The position numbers and the translations under genes are program-made. From Streptomyces chryseus (GTDB lineage: Bacteria; Actinomycetota; Actinomycetes; Streptomycetales; Streptomycetaceae), in the NCBI RefSeq assembly GCF_014650755.1, contig NZ_BMVO01000001.1, positions 620,001 through 684,000 of the forward strand: a stretch of 64,000 nt of DNA. The letters run 5' to 3'. This document shows, piece after piece, positions 25,722 to 33,784 of this stretch. The notes beneath the pieces were generated by a model. It ran no database searches. It saw nothing but the letters and a program-made list of their open reading frames with translations, and had not been told where the DNA came from. Each line of letters begins with the position of its first letter. The first letter of the stretch is position 1.

Positions 25722-25869
25722 GACGGTCTGCCTCCCACGGCTCACACAGCCCCGGCGACGCTCGCCCGAGCTTTCTGACGATGCATCAGAACTGATACCA
25801 GTTCCCGTCCCGACAGTCCACGGACGGCGTTCCCCGCCCCTTTGCAAAGAAGTCGGCTTGGGCGACCAT

Positions 25870-25883
25870 TGGAACGAGTTCCA
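25870..25883. promoter_or_regulatory. KstR-type operator between aldehyde dehydrogenase and MBL genes
   Basis: TGGAACGAGTTCCA is a perfect 14-base palindrome and fits TNNAACNNGTTNNA at all fixed positions. It is about 40 bp before the MBL gene and about 150 bp from the aldehyde dehydrogenase start on the other side, so it can serve either or both. Confidence 0.8.
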
Positions 25884-25921
25884 GTACGGGCCGAGGACGC
25901 TGGACGAGGAATCGGGGACCC

Positions 25922-26998
25922 ATGGCGCAGGTGACCGGGCACGGCGGCGGCGTGTGGTCCCTCAAGGTGCCGATCCCGGACAACCCGCTCGGCCACACCC
26001 TCGTCCACCTGCTCGACACCGACGCCGGCCCGGTCCTGATCGACACGGGCTGGGACGACCCCACCTCCTGGGACACGCTGTCCGACGGCCTGCGGGCGCT
26101 CGGCACGTCCGTCCACGACATCCACGGCGTCGTCATCACCCACCACCACCCCGATCACCACGGGCTGTCCGGCCGGGTGCGCGAGGCGTCCGGCGCGTGG
26201 ATCGCCATGCACGCCGCCGACACCGAGGTGGTACGCCGGACCCGGGCCTCGCGCCCCGGCGTCTGGCTCGGCTACCTCACCGCCAAGCTCACCGCCGCCG
26301 GCGCCCCCGAGGAGCACCTCGCCCCGCTCCGCGCCGCCCGCGCGTCGGGCCGTACGCGCACCCTGCCCGGGCTGCGGGCCGCCCTCCCCGACCGGGAGAT
26401 CGTCCCCGGCGACCTGCTGCCCCTCGCCGGCCGCCGGCTGCGCGCGATCTGGACGCCGGGCCACACCCCCGGCCACGTCTGCCTGCACCTGGAGGAGACC
26501 CACCCGGCCCGCCTCCCCGGCAACGGCCGCCTCTTCTCCGGCGACCACCTGCTCCCCGGCATCACTCCGCACATCGGCCTGTACGAGGACCCGGACGACA
26601 CCACGGTCACCGACCCTTCCCCGAGCTCTCGGCTCCGCTCGAGCAGGGGAGACCCCATTGGCGACTACCTCGACTCCCTCGAACGCGTCGCCCGCCTCGC
26701 CCCCGCCGAGGTCCTCCCGGCCCACCAGCACGCGTTCACCGACGCGCCCGCCCGGGTGCGCGAACTCCTCGACCACCACGAGGAACGCCTCACCGGCCTG
26801 CGCGCCCTGCTGGCCACGCCGCTCACCGCGTGGCAGCTCGCCGAGCGGATGGAGTGGAACCGGCCGTGGGACGAGATTTCGTACGGGTCGCGCAACATCG
26901 CCGTCTCGGAGGCGGAGGCCCACCTGCGCCGCCTGGTGAAGCTGGGCCACGCGGAGGCGGTCCCGGGCGACGGGCCCCTCACGTACGTCGCTGTGTGA
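25922..26998 (+). CDS. Metallo-beta-lactamase-fold hydrolase with in-frame palindromic insert
   Basis: A 358-residue MBL-fold protein. The metal site is THHHPDHHG (about residue 75), with later ligands in TPGHTPGH (about 180) and SGDHLLPG (about 207). An extra helical domain follows (from about 245), as in GloB/LACTB2-like thioesterases and lactonases. Residues about 231-243 read SPSSRLRSSRGDP and are encoded by a copy of a Streptomyces palindromic element, repeating the DP found just before it. Without it the sequence would read TDPIGDYL. A KstR-type site upstream suggests a part in sterol or acyl-CoA breakdown. Confidence 0.8.
   Translation: MAQVTGHGGGVWSLKVPIPDNPLGHTLVHLLDTDAGPVLIDTGWDDPTSWDTLSDGLRALGTSVHDIHGVVITHHHPDHHGLSGRVREASGAWIAMHAADTEVVRRTRASRPGVWLGYLTAKLTAAGAPEEHLAPLRAARASGRTRTLPGLRAALPDREIVPGDLLPLAGRRLRAIWTPGHTPGHVCLHLEETHPARLPGNGRLFSGDHLLPGITPHIGLYEDPDDTTVTDPSPSSRLRSSRGDPIGDYLDSLERVARLAPAEVLPAHQHAFTDAPARVRELLDHHEERLTGLRALLATPLTAWQLAERMEWNRPWDEISYGSRNIAVSEAEAHLRRLVKLGHAEAVPGDGPLTYVAV
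26612..26656 (+). repeat. Palindromic repeat element, copy 1 (inside the MBL gene)
   Basis: About 40 bases: a C-rich arm, GAGCTCTCGGCTCCGCTCGA centre, and a G-rich arm ending in GACCCC. It closely resembles the copy at 28713-28757. GACCC occurs at both ends, which looks like target duplication. This class of palindrome is dispersed in streptomycete genomes, usually between genes. Confidence 0.75.
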
Positions 26999-27923
26999 AG
27001 GCCCGGCGGTACTCGCGCGGCGGCACCCCCCGCCGGCGCACGAACTGCTCGCGCAGGACGGCGGCGCCGGCGTAGCCGACCCGGCGGGCCACCTCCTCGA
27101 CCGGCAGGTCCGTGGTCTCCAGGAGCTCCTCGGCGGCGTTCAGACGCTGCGCGAGCAGCCACGCGTGCGGGGTGGTGCCGGTCGCGGCGGTGAAGCGGCG
27201 GGCGAACGAGCGGCGGCTCATGAGGGCGCGCCGCGCCAGCGCCTCGACCGGCAGCGGCTCGCCGAGGCGGGCGCGGGCCCAGTCCAGCACCTCCGACAGC
27301 CGGTCGTCCGAGCAGACCTCGGGGACGGGGGCCGCGAGGTACTGGGCCTGGCCGCCCTCGCGGTGCGCCGGCAGGACGAGGTTCCTGGCGACGGAGTTCG
27401 CCGCGGCGGCGCCGTGTTCGCGGCGCAGCAGGTGCAGACAGAGGTCGAACCCCGCCGCGGCGCCCGCCCCGGTGACCACGCGGCCCTCGTCGACGTAGAG
27501 GGCGCCGGTGTCCAGCACGACGCCCGGGTGGAGCGTCGCGAGGAGGGCGGCGAAGCGCCAGTGGGTGGTGGCGCGCCGGCCGTCGAGCAGGCCGGCGGCG
27601 GCGAGGGCGAACGTACCGACGCAGTGGGCGGCGACCGTGGCGCCGCGCTCGTGGGCGGACCGCAGCGCGTCGAGGACGGGGGCCGGGGGCGGGGTGCGGA
27701 AGCCGCTCCAGGGCAGGGCGAGGACCAGGTCGGCCCCGGCGAGCCGGTCGAGGCCGTGCTCGACGGCGAGCGGGAGGCCCAGGTCGGTGCGTACCGGCCC
27801 CGGGCGGTCCGCGCACAGGGCGAAGTCGAAGTCCGGGCCGCCGAACATCTCGCCGACGACGCCGACGCTGAGCAGGCTGACCCCCGGAGGCGCGTAGGCG
27901 GCGACGGTACGGAAAGGAGGCAC
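26979..27923 (-). CDS. GlxA-type AraC-family regulator (DJ-1/PfpI + HTH)
   Basis: A 314-residue regulator. The N-terminal DJ-1/PfpI-like domain (about residues 1-180) has AAHCVGTFALAAAGLLDG around the nucleophile-elbow Cys (about 98). The C-terminal AraC domain (about 205-314) has two helix-turn-helix units: PVEALARRALMSRRSFARRF and PVEEVARRVGYAGAAVLREQ. Target genes are unknown; the adjacent divergent MBL gene is a candidate. The GTG at 27923 fits the family N-terminus. Its 3' end overlaps the convergent MBL gene by 20 bases. Confidence 0.85.
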   Translation of the reverse strand: MPPFRTVAAYAPPGVSLLSVGVVGEMFGGPDFDFALCADRPGPVRTDLGLPLAVEHGLDRLAGADLVLALPWSGFRTPPPAPVLDALRSAHERGATVAAHCVGTFALAAAGLLDGRRATTHWRFAALLATLHPGVVLDTGALYVDEGRVVTGAGAAAGFDLCLHLLRREHGAAAANSVARNLVLPAHREGGQAQYLAAPVPEVCSDDRLSEVLDWARARLGEPLPVEALARRALMSRRSFARRFTAATGTTPHAWLLAQRLNAAEELLETTDLPVEEVARRVGYAGAAVLREQFVRRRGVPPREYRRAFTQRRT

Positions 27924-28027
27924 GGCCGGAGTCTCGCAGTGCGGCGGGCCCCGGGTGGCACGAATCCCGCGATGCGTGGCACAAGGGCCACTCGTGCGCG
28001 GCCCGCGGCCCCGGAAGACTGATCCCC

Positions 28028-28621
28028 ATGAGCGACACACCGCGCGGCCGCACAGCCGACTACACGATCCTGACCACCGGTTACACCACCTCCACGGGCC
28101 CCGGCGTCGCCGCCACCGTCTCCTACGTGTCCGACGGAGACCTGCACATCGTCATCGACCCCGGCATGGTCGCGAGCCGCGACCGCATCCTGGGTCCGCT
28201 CGCCGCGCGGGGTGTGGGCGCCGACGACGTCACCGATGTCGTGCTCAGCCACCACCACCCCGACAACATCATCAACGCCGGGCTGTTCGGCCGGGCCCGG
28301 ATGCACGACCACAAGGCCGTCTACCAGGCGGACCAGTGGACGGACCGGGACGCGGAGGGGCACGAACTGACCCCGTCGGTCCGGCTGATCAGGACGCCGG
28401 GGCACAGCCCGGAGGACGTGACCGTGCTCGTCGGCACCCGGGACGCGGTGGTCGCGTTCGTGGGCGACCTGTGGTGGCGGCCGGACGGACCGGTCGAGGA
28501 CCCGGTCGCCCCGGACCTGGCCCGGCTGCGGGCGAGCAGGGAACGGGTTCTCGCGGTCGCCGACGTGATCGTCCCCGGTCACGGCCCCGCGTTCGCGGCG
28601 GACGAGGCCGTACCGCTCTAG
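28028..28621 (+). CDS. Small metallo-beta-lactamase-fold hydrolase
   Basis: A 197-residue MBL protein with the metal site SHHHPDN (about residue 75; the usual final His is replaced by Asn), a later His in TPGHSPEDV (about 122) and VPGHGPAF (about 185). It is shorter than the other MBL protein here and resembles human MBLAC1-type hydrolases. Substrate unknown. It is divergent from the GlxA-type regulator, 104 bp away, which makes it a plausible target. Confidence 0.8.
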   Translation: MSDTPRGRTADYTILTTGYTTSTGPGVAATVSYVSDGDLHIVIDPGMVASRDRILGPLAARGVGADDVTDVVLSHHHPDNIINAGLFGRARMHDHKAVYQADQWTDRDAEGHELTPSVRLIRTPGHSPEDVTVLVGTRDAVVAFVGDLWWRPDGPVEDPVAPDLARLRASRERVLAVADVIVPGHGPAFAADEAVPL

Positions 28622-28639
28622 AGGCGGCCCGGGGGCGCC

Positions 28640-28835
28640 CGTAGGGGGGCCGGTAGAGTGTGCGAGTCGTCATCATGCCGTTCTGGGGAAAGCCGGTGCG
28701 AATCCGGCACTGACCCTCCCCCAAGCTTTCGACTGCGTTCGAGCAGGGGGGACCCCCTTCGTGTGCCGCCCCGCGAGGGTGGTGAGTCGGAGCGCCCGGT
28801 CCGGCATGACTACTGGCTCGGCACCGTCGAGGTAT
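28640..28835 (+). ncRNA. Cobalamin riboswitch, interrupted by a palindromic element
   Basis: Conserved landmarks of the class I cobalamin aptamer are present: TTCTGGGGAAAGCCGGTGCG with AATCCGGCACTGACCC (28681-28715), then CCGCGAGGGTGGTGAGTCGG (28770-28790) and CGCCCGGTCCGGCATGAC. Between CTGACCC and TTCGTGTGCC, where the core normally continues as CCGCAAC, about 40 bases of a Streptomyces palindrome are inserted. The switch should turn the downstream B12-uptake operon off when cobalamin is plentiful. Confidence 0.85.
28713..28757 (+). repeat. Palindromic repeat element, copy 2 (inside the riboswitch)
   Basis: Similar to the copy at 26612-26656 (AAGCTTTCGACTGCGTTCGA at the centre, G-rich arm, then GACCCCC). 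GACCC is again found at both ends. Its hairpin would stick out from the riboswitch core as an extra stem. Confidence 0.75.
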
Positions 28836-28909
28836 ACGGAGCCGGAGCCCGGTGCGTGGTTGTCGCGCGCCCGGGCCCGGCTCCTCAGCAGGAGAGGCCC
28901 CCGCCCGTC

Positions 28910-30166
28910 ATGACCCTTCGCCGCAGCGCAGCCGCCGTGCTCGCCGCTTCCGCCGTACTCTGCGCGTCCGCGGCCACGGCCGCCGTCGCCGCGCCCTCCC
29001 CCACGCCCGTGATCCCCTCGGGCCTCTACGGCGAGAAGGACCCGACGTACGACGGTGTCTGGCGGCAGTCGCTGGCGCTCCTCGCCCAGGACACGGTCGG
29101 CGTCGAGCCCGCCGCGAAGGCCGTGAACTGGCTCGTCGGGCAGCAGTGCGACAGCGGCGGCTTCCCGTCCTTCCGCGCCGACGCCGGCGAGCCCTGCACG
29201 GCGAAGACCATGCTGGACAGCAACGCCACCGCCGCCGCCGTGCAGGCGCTGAGCGCGCTCGGCGGGCAGGACGCCGCCGTGAAGAAGGGCGTCGGCTGGC
29301 TGAAGGGCGTGCAGAACCAGGACGGCGGCTGGGGCTACAACCCGGGCAGCCCGAGCGACGCCAACTCCACGTCGATCGTGATCGGCGCGCTGGCCGCGGC
29401 GGGCGGGAAGCCTGCCGGGGTGACGTCGCAGAAGGGCAAGTCGCCGTACGACGCGCTGGTCACCTTCTCGGTGCCGTGCGACGCGAAGACGGGCGGCGGC
29501 GCGTTCGCGTACCAGCCGGACAAGTCGGGCAAGCTCGCGCCCAACGCCGACGCGACGGCGGCGGGTGTACTGGGCGGACTCGGCCAGGGCCTGGACGCCC
29601 GGGCGAAGAAGCCGGCGGACAAGCCCTCCTCGAAGCCCGTCAAGTGCGTCAAGGGTGACCTGACGCCGGTGCGGGCCGCCGCGAACGGCGCCGCCCACCT
29701 CGACGACGTGCTCGCGAAGTCGGGCCACCTCGACACGCCGCCCATGCCGGGCGCCGAGGACACCAAGGCGCAGCCCGACTTCGGCAACACGGCCGACGCC
29801 GTCGTCGCGCTGGCCGCGCAGGGCGGCGCCGAGCAGGCGAGCAAGCCGCTGGAGTGGCTGAAGAAGAACGCGGCCGACTGGGCGAAGGAGAACGGCCCCG
29901 CCGCGTACGCGCAGCTGGTCTTCGCCGCGCACGCGACCGGAACCGACCCGAAGAGCTTCGGCGGCACCGACCTGGTGACGGCGCTCAACGCGACCGGCCC
30001 CGCCCCCGAGGCGGCGGCGACGCAGTCCGGCGAGGACGAGAAGAAGGACAAGAAGGACAGCGAGAACGGCTTCGGCGACTGGTGGTTCGTCGCGATCCTG
30101 TTCGTCGCGAGCGTCGGCGTCGGCATCCTGTTCAGCGGCCGCAAGAAGAAGAACCAGCAGCGGTGA
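28910..30166 (+). CDS. Surface alpha/alpha-barrel protein, transcobalamin/intrinsic-factor-like
   Basis: A 418-residue protein with signal peptide (about 1-27), helical repeats (about 35-365), a Glu/Lys-rich spacer and a C-terminal transmembrane anchor (DWWFVAILFVASVGVGILF, about 388-407) ending in a KKKNQQR cytoplasmic tail. The repeats show NWLVGQQCDSGGFPSF, GWLKGVQNQDGGWGYNP and TADAVVALAAQGG, the QxxDGGW pattern of prenyltransferase/terpene-cyclase-like barrels. Animal intrinsic factor and transcobalamin have the same alpha barrel. Placed behind a B12 riboswitch and before an ECF transporter, it is most likely a cell-surface corrinoid-capturing protein. AGGAGAGG precedes the ATG. Confidence 0.8.
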   Translation: MTLRRSAAAVLAASAVLCASAATAAVAAPSPTPVIPSGLYGEKDPTYDGVWRQSLALLAQDTVGVEPAAKAVNWLVGQQCDSGGFPSFRADAGEPCTAKTMLDSNATAAAVQALSALGGQDAAVKKGVGWLKGVQNQDGGWGYNPGSPSDANSTSIVIGALAAAGGKPAGVTSQKGKSPYDALVTFSVPCDAKTGGGAFAYQPDKSGKLAPNADATAAGVLGGLGQGLDARAKKPADKPSSKPVKCVKGDLTPVRAAANGAAHLDDVLAKSGHLDTPPMPGAEDTKAQPDFGNTADAVVALAAQGGAEQASKPLEWLKKNAADWAKENGPAAYAQLVFAAHATGTDPKSFGGTDLVTALNATGPAPEAAATQSGEDEKKDKKDSENGFGDWWFVAILFVASVGVGILFSGRKKKNQQR

Positions 30167-30867
30167 CGGCGGTGCGCGGCCGCCCGGCCGCCCCCTTCCT
30201 CGTGCCCCTCGCCGCGCTCCTCGCGGCGCTCATGGCGGTGCTCGGCGCCGGGCCCGCGCAGGCGGCCACCGGCTACCGCTACTGGTCGTTCTGGGAGAGC
30301 GACGGCGGCGCGTGGACGTACGCCACCCTGGGGCCGGCCACCGCCAGGCCGTCGGACGGCGACGTGATCGGCTTCCGGTTCTCGGTGAGCGAGGACTCCG
30401 GTGGCTCCGCGAAGCCGCGTCACGCCGCCGGTTCCTTCGGCGACATCTGCGCGGGGACGCCCGCCGAGGAGGGTGCCAAGCGGGTCGCCGTCGTCATCGA
30501 TCCCGGTACGGCGGCCGACGCCCCGGCCGGCGAGCGGCCGCCCGCGCGGCGCACCGCGTGCGCACGGACCGCCGCGGACGCCACCGCCGCGGACGCGCTC
30601 GCCTCGGTGGCGAAACCGCTGCGGTACGACAGCACGGCGCTGCTGTGCGCGATCTCCGGCTACCCGAAGACCGGGTGCGGGGAGCAGGTCTCGGGCCGCG
30701 AGGACGGGCCCGGCTCCCCGGCGCCGTCGACCGCCTCCTCGGCCGCCGACGGGAACGGCGCGGACGACGCGGGCGGTGGGCCCTCCGCCGGACTGCTCGT
30801 GGGCCTCGCCGCCGTCCTGGCGCTCGGCGTCGCGGGCGTGTGGCAGGCGCGCCGCCGCCGCGGATGA
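30163..30867 (+). CDS. SCO2322-family surface protein (DUF4430-like fold)
   Basis: A 234-residue protein with signal peptide (about 1-35), a globular domain (about 36-165), a Ser/Ala/Gly linker and a C-terminal transmembrane anchor with RRRRG tail. The domain begins YRYWSFWESDGGAWTY and PSDGDVIGFRFS, a pattern like the DUF4430 beta domain of intrinsic factor (W-x-Y ... GD-x-I-x-W). The four cysteines (in DICAG, RTACAR, LLCAI, TGCGE) may pair. It overlaps the barrel gene by GTGA and may form the second half of a split B12-binding pair. The fold comparison is my inference. Confidence 0.78.
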   Translation: MTAVRGRPAAPFLVPLAALLAALMAVLGAGPAQAATGYRYWSFWESDGGAWTYATLGPATARPSDGDVIGFRFSVSEDSGGSAKPRHAAGSFGDICAGTPAEEGAKRVAVVIDPGTAADAPAGERPPARRTACARTAADATAADALASVAKPLRYDSTALLCAISGYPKTGCGEQVSGREDGPGSPAPSTASSAADGNGADDAGGGPSAGLLVGLAAVLALGVAGVWQARRRRG

Positions 30868-32006
30868 CGTCCATGACCCTGCGCGCGCCGCGAGCCAGCC
30901 GCAGCAACGCCCTGCACGCCGGGGCCTGGTGGCTGTGGGCGCTCGGGCTGGCCGCCGCCGCGTCCAGGACCACCAATCCACTGCTGCTGGGCATGCTCGT
31001 GGGGGTGGCGGGGTACGTGGTGGCCGCCCGGGGTACGGACGCGCCGTGGGCGCGTTCGTACGGGGCCTTCGTGAAGCTCGGCCTGCTCGTCATCGGCATC
31101 CGTCTCGTGTTCTCGACGTTCTTCGGCTCGTCGATCCCGGGCACCCACACCCTGGTCCACCTCCCCGAAGTGCCGCTGCCCGACTGGGCGCAGGGCGTGC
31201 GCATCGGTGGGCGCGTGACGGCCGAGCAGCTGGTGTTCGCGGCGTACGACGGGGCGAAGCTCGCCACGCTCCTGATCTGCGTGGGCGCGGCGAACGCGCT
31301 CGCCAATCCGGCCCGGTTGCTCAAGTCGCTGCCGGGCGCGCTGTACGAGGCGGGGGTCGCCGTCGTCGTGGCGATGACGTTCGCACCGAACATGGTGGCC
31401 GACGTGGTGCGGCTGCGCACCGCGCGCCGCCTGCGCGGCCGGCCGACCGGGGGCGTGGGCGCGGTGCTCCAGATCGGGCTGCCGGTGCTGGAGGGCGCGC
31501 TGGAGCGGTCCGTGGCGGTGGCCGCGTCGATGGACGCGCGCGGCTACGGCCGCACCGCCCCGGTCCCGCCCGCCGTGCGGCACACGACCACCGCGCTGAC
31601 GCTCGGCGGGCTGCTCGGGGTGTGCGCCGGCCTGTACGGGCTGCTGACCGCCGGCGGCGCGTCGTACGGCCTGCCGGTGCTGGCCGGGGGGCTCCTCGCC
31701 GCGCTGGCGGGGCTGCGGCTCGGCGGCCGGCGCGGCGTGCGGACCCGCTACCGGCCCGACGAGTGGGGCGTACGGGCGTGGCTGGTGGCCGGATCCGGGG
31801 TGGCGGTCGCGGCGCTGATGATGTGGGCCGCCGCGTACGACCCGGCGGCTTTGCACCCGGGCGTGGTCCCCCTGGTCGCGCCCGGGCTCCCGCTCTGGCC
31901 GGCGGCGTCCGTGCTGATCGGCCTGCTGCCGGCGTTCGTGGCTCCGGTGCCCGACGTGGCCCCGGTGCCTCACGTGTCCCCTGTGATGAAAGCGACTGCG
32001 AAGTGA
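30864..32006 (+). CDS. ECF transporter T component (EcfT)
   Basis: A 380-residue energy-coupling-factor transmembrane subunit, somewhat long for the family. The two coupling-helix motifs with Ala-Arg-Gly are MDARGYGRT (about 215) and the earlier RTARRLRGRPT (about 183). Several hydrophobic helices lie at about 25-65, 130-165 and 235-365. EcfT links the ATPase to the substrate-binding S component. It overlaps its neighbours at both ends by 4 bases (ATGA and GTGA), so the five genes form one tight operon. Confidence 0.85.
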   Translation: MTSMTLRAPRASRSNALHAGAWWLWALGLAAAASRTTNPLLLGMLVGVAGYVVAARGTDAPWARSYGAFVKLGLLVIGIRLVFSTFFGSSIPGTHTLVHLPEVPLPDWAQGVRIGGRVTAEQLVFAAYDGAKLATLLICVGAANALANPARLLKSLPGALYEAGVAVVVAMTFAPNMVADVVRLRTARRLRGRPTGGVGAVLQIGLPVLEGALERSVAVAASMDARGYGRTAPVPPAVRHTTTALTLGGLLGVCAGLYGLLTAGGASYGLPVLAGGLLAALAGLRLGGRRGVRTRYRPDEWGVRAWLVAGSGVAVAALMMWAAAYDPAALHPGVVPLVAPGLPLWPAASVLIGLLPAFVAPVPDVAPVPHVSPVMKATAK

Positions 32007-33784
32007 TCCGGTTCGAGAATGTGTCGGTCCGTTACGACGACGCCGCGCCGTCCGCGATCCGGGGCGTGGATCTCACGGTGCCGGAGGGCGAGCTGGTGCT
32101 CCTCGTCGGCCCGTCCGGAGTCGGCAAGTCGACGCTGCTGGGCACGGTCTGCGGTCTCGTTCCGCACTTCACGGGCGGCACCCTGAGCGGGCGGGTGACG
32201 GTCGACGGCCGGGACACCCGGACCCACAAGCCGCGCGAACTGGCCGATCTGGTCGGAACGGTGGGCCAGGACCCGCTCGCCCACTTCGTCACCGACACCG
32301 TCGAGGACGAACTGGCGTACGGCATGGAGTCGCTGGGTCTCGCGCCGGACGTGATGCGCCGCCGGGTCGAGGAGACGCTGGACCTGCTCGGCCTCGCCGA
32401 GCTGCGCGACCGCCCGATCGCGACGCTCTCCGGTGGCCAGCAGCAGCGCGTGGCGATCGGCTCGGTGCTCACCCCGCACCCGAAGGTGCTGGTGCTGGAC
32501 GAGCCGACGTCGGCGCTGGACCCGGCTGCCGCGGAGGAGGTGCTGGCGGTGCTGCAGCGCCTGGTCCACGACCTGGGAACGACCGTGCTGTTGGCCGAGC
32601 ACCGGCTGGAGCGGGTGGTGCAGTACGCGGACCAGGTGATCCTGTTGCCGGGGCCTGGCGAGACGCCGCGCATGGGCGCGCCCGCCGACATCATGGCGGA
32701 CTCGCCGGTGCGTCCGCCGGTGGTGGCCCTGGGCCGCCTGGCGGGCTGGACCCCGCTGCCCCTTTCCGTACGTGACGCCCGCCGCCGTGCCACGGCCCTG
32801 CGGGAGCGCCTGGCCGAAGCGCCGACACCGACGCCGACGAGCGTGCCCGCCGCCGGGCTGCTTCCCGCCAGGAGCCCGGAGCCCGGGGGGCAGGAGCCCG
32901 GGAGCGGGCGGGCGGGGGCCATGCTCGCCCGCCTGCTGCGCCGCCGCACCGAACCCTCCCGCGCCGAACCGCCCCGCGCCGCCGGAGCCACCGCCGCCGC
33001 CCCGGCCGGCGGAGCCACCGCCCCGGTGGCCACCGTCACCGGCCTCGGCGTCCGCCGCGACCGCGTCGAGGCCCTGCGCCGCGTGGACCTGCGCGTCTCC
33101 CCCGGCGAGACCGTCGCCCTCATGGGGCGCAACGGCGCCGGCAAGTCCACCCTGCTCGCCGCCCTCGTCGGCATGATCGAGCCCACCTCCGGCGCCGTCA
33201 CCGTCGGCGGCCGCACCCCGCACCGCACCCGCCCCCGCGACATGGTCCGCGAGGTCGGCCTGGTCCCCCAGGAGCCGCGCGACCTGCTGTACGCCGACAC
33301 CGTGGCCGCCGAATGCGCGGCGGCCGACCGGGACGCGGGCGCGGAGCCGGGCGCCTGCCGGGCCCTGGTCGCCGGACTGCTCCCGGGCATCCAGGACGGC
33401 ACGCACCCCCGTGACCTGTCGGAGGGCCAGCGCCTCGCCCTGGCCCTGGCCGTCGTCCTCACCGGGCGCCCCCCGCTCCTGCTGCTCGACGAGCCCACGC
33501 GCGGCCTCGACTACGCCGCCAAGGCCCGCCTGGTCGCCGTGTTGCGCGGCCTGGCCGCCCAGGGGCACGCGATCGTACTGGCGACGCACGACGTGGAGCT
33601 CGCGGCCGAACTGGCGCACCGCGTCGTGATCCTGGCCGACGGCGAGGTGGTCGCCGACGGCCCGACGGCCGAGGTCGTCGTCTCCTCCCCCGCCTTCGCG
33701 CCGCAGGTGGCGAAGATCCTCGCCCCGCAGCACTGGCTGACCGTGACGCAGGTGCGCGAGGCACTGGACGGGACGCCCGCATGA
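32003..33784 (+). CDS. Fused ECF ATPase (EcfA-EcfA')
   Basis: A 593-residue protein with two ATPase domains joined by a Pro/Ala/Arg linker (about 270-345). The first has Walker A GPSGVGKST (about 39), LSGGQQQRVAIGS (about 143) and VLVLDEPTSALDP. The second has GRNGAGKST (about 375), LSEGQRLALALAV (about 472) and LLLLDEPTRGLDY. In most bacteria these are two separate genes; the fusion is usual in actinobacteria. It powers the ECF transporter. Confidence 0.9.
   Translation: MIRFENVSVRYDDAAPSAIRGVDLTVPEGELVLLVGPSGVGKSTLLGTVCGLVPHFTGGTLSGRVTVDGRDTRTHKPRELADLVGTVGQDPLAHFVTDTVEDELAYGMESLGLAPDVMRRRVEETLDLLGLAELRDRPIATLSGGQQQRVAIGSVLTPHPKVLVLDEPTSALDPAAAEEVLAVLQRLVHDLGTTVLLAEHRLERVVQYADQVILLPGPGETPRMGAPADIMADSPVRPPVVALGRLAGWTPLPLSVRDARRRATALRERLAEAPTPTPTSVPAAGLLPARSPEPGGQEPGSGRAGAMLARLLRRRTEPSRAEPPRAAGATAAAPAGGATAPVATVTGLGVRRDRVEALRRVDLRVSPGETVALMGRNGAGKSTLLAALVGMIEPTSGAVTVGGRTPHRTRPRDMVREVGLVPQEPRDLLYADTVAAECAAADRDAGAEPGACRALVAGLLPGIQDGTHPRDLSEGQRLALALAVVLTGRPPLLLLDEPTRGLDYAAKARLVAVLRGLAAQGHAIVLATHDVELAAELAHRVVILADGEVVADGPTAEVVVSSPAFAPQVAKILAPQHWLTVTQVREALDGTPA

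Noticed and set aside
25790..25816. CAGAACTGATACCAGTTC near the aldehyde dehydrogenase start as an operator
   Set aside because: AAC and GTT are separated by 8 bases instead of 2, so it does not fit the KstR pattern. It is close to the perfect site at 25870, which explains the region better.
28910..30166. Secreted prenyltransferase enzyme
   Set aside because: It has a signal peptide and a membrane anchor, no zinc ligands or substrate motifs of prenyltransferases, and sits behind a B12 riboswitch. Surface binding is the better explanation.
30401..33784. A single open frame of over 1100 codons spanning several ECF genes
   Set aside because: The first part is Arg/Pro/Gly-rich and out of frame with the T component. 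Only the portion from 32003 is a real gene (the fused ATPase). Long spurious frames are common in GC-rich DNA.
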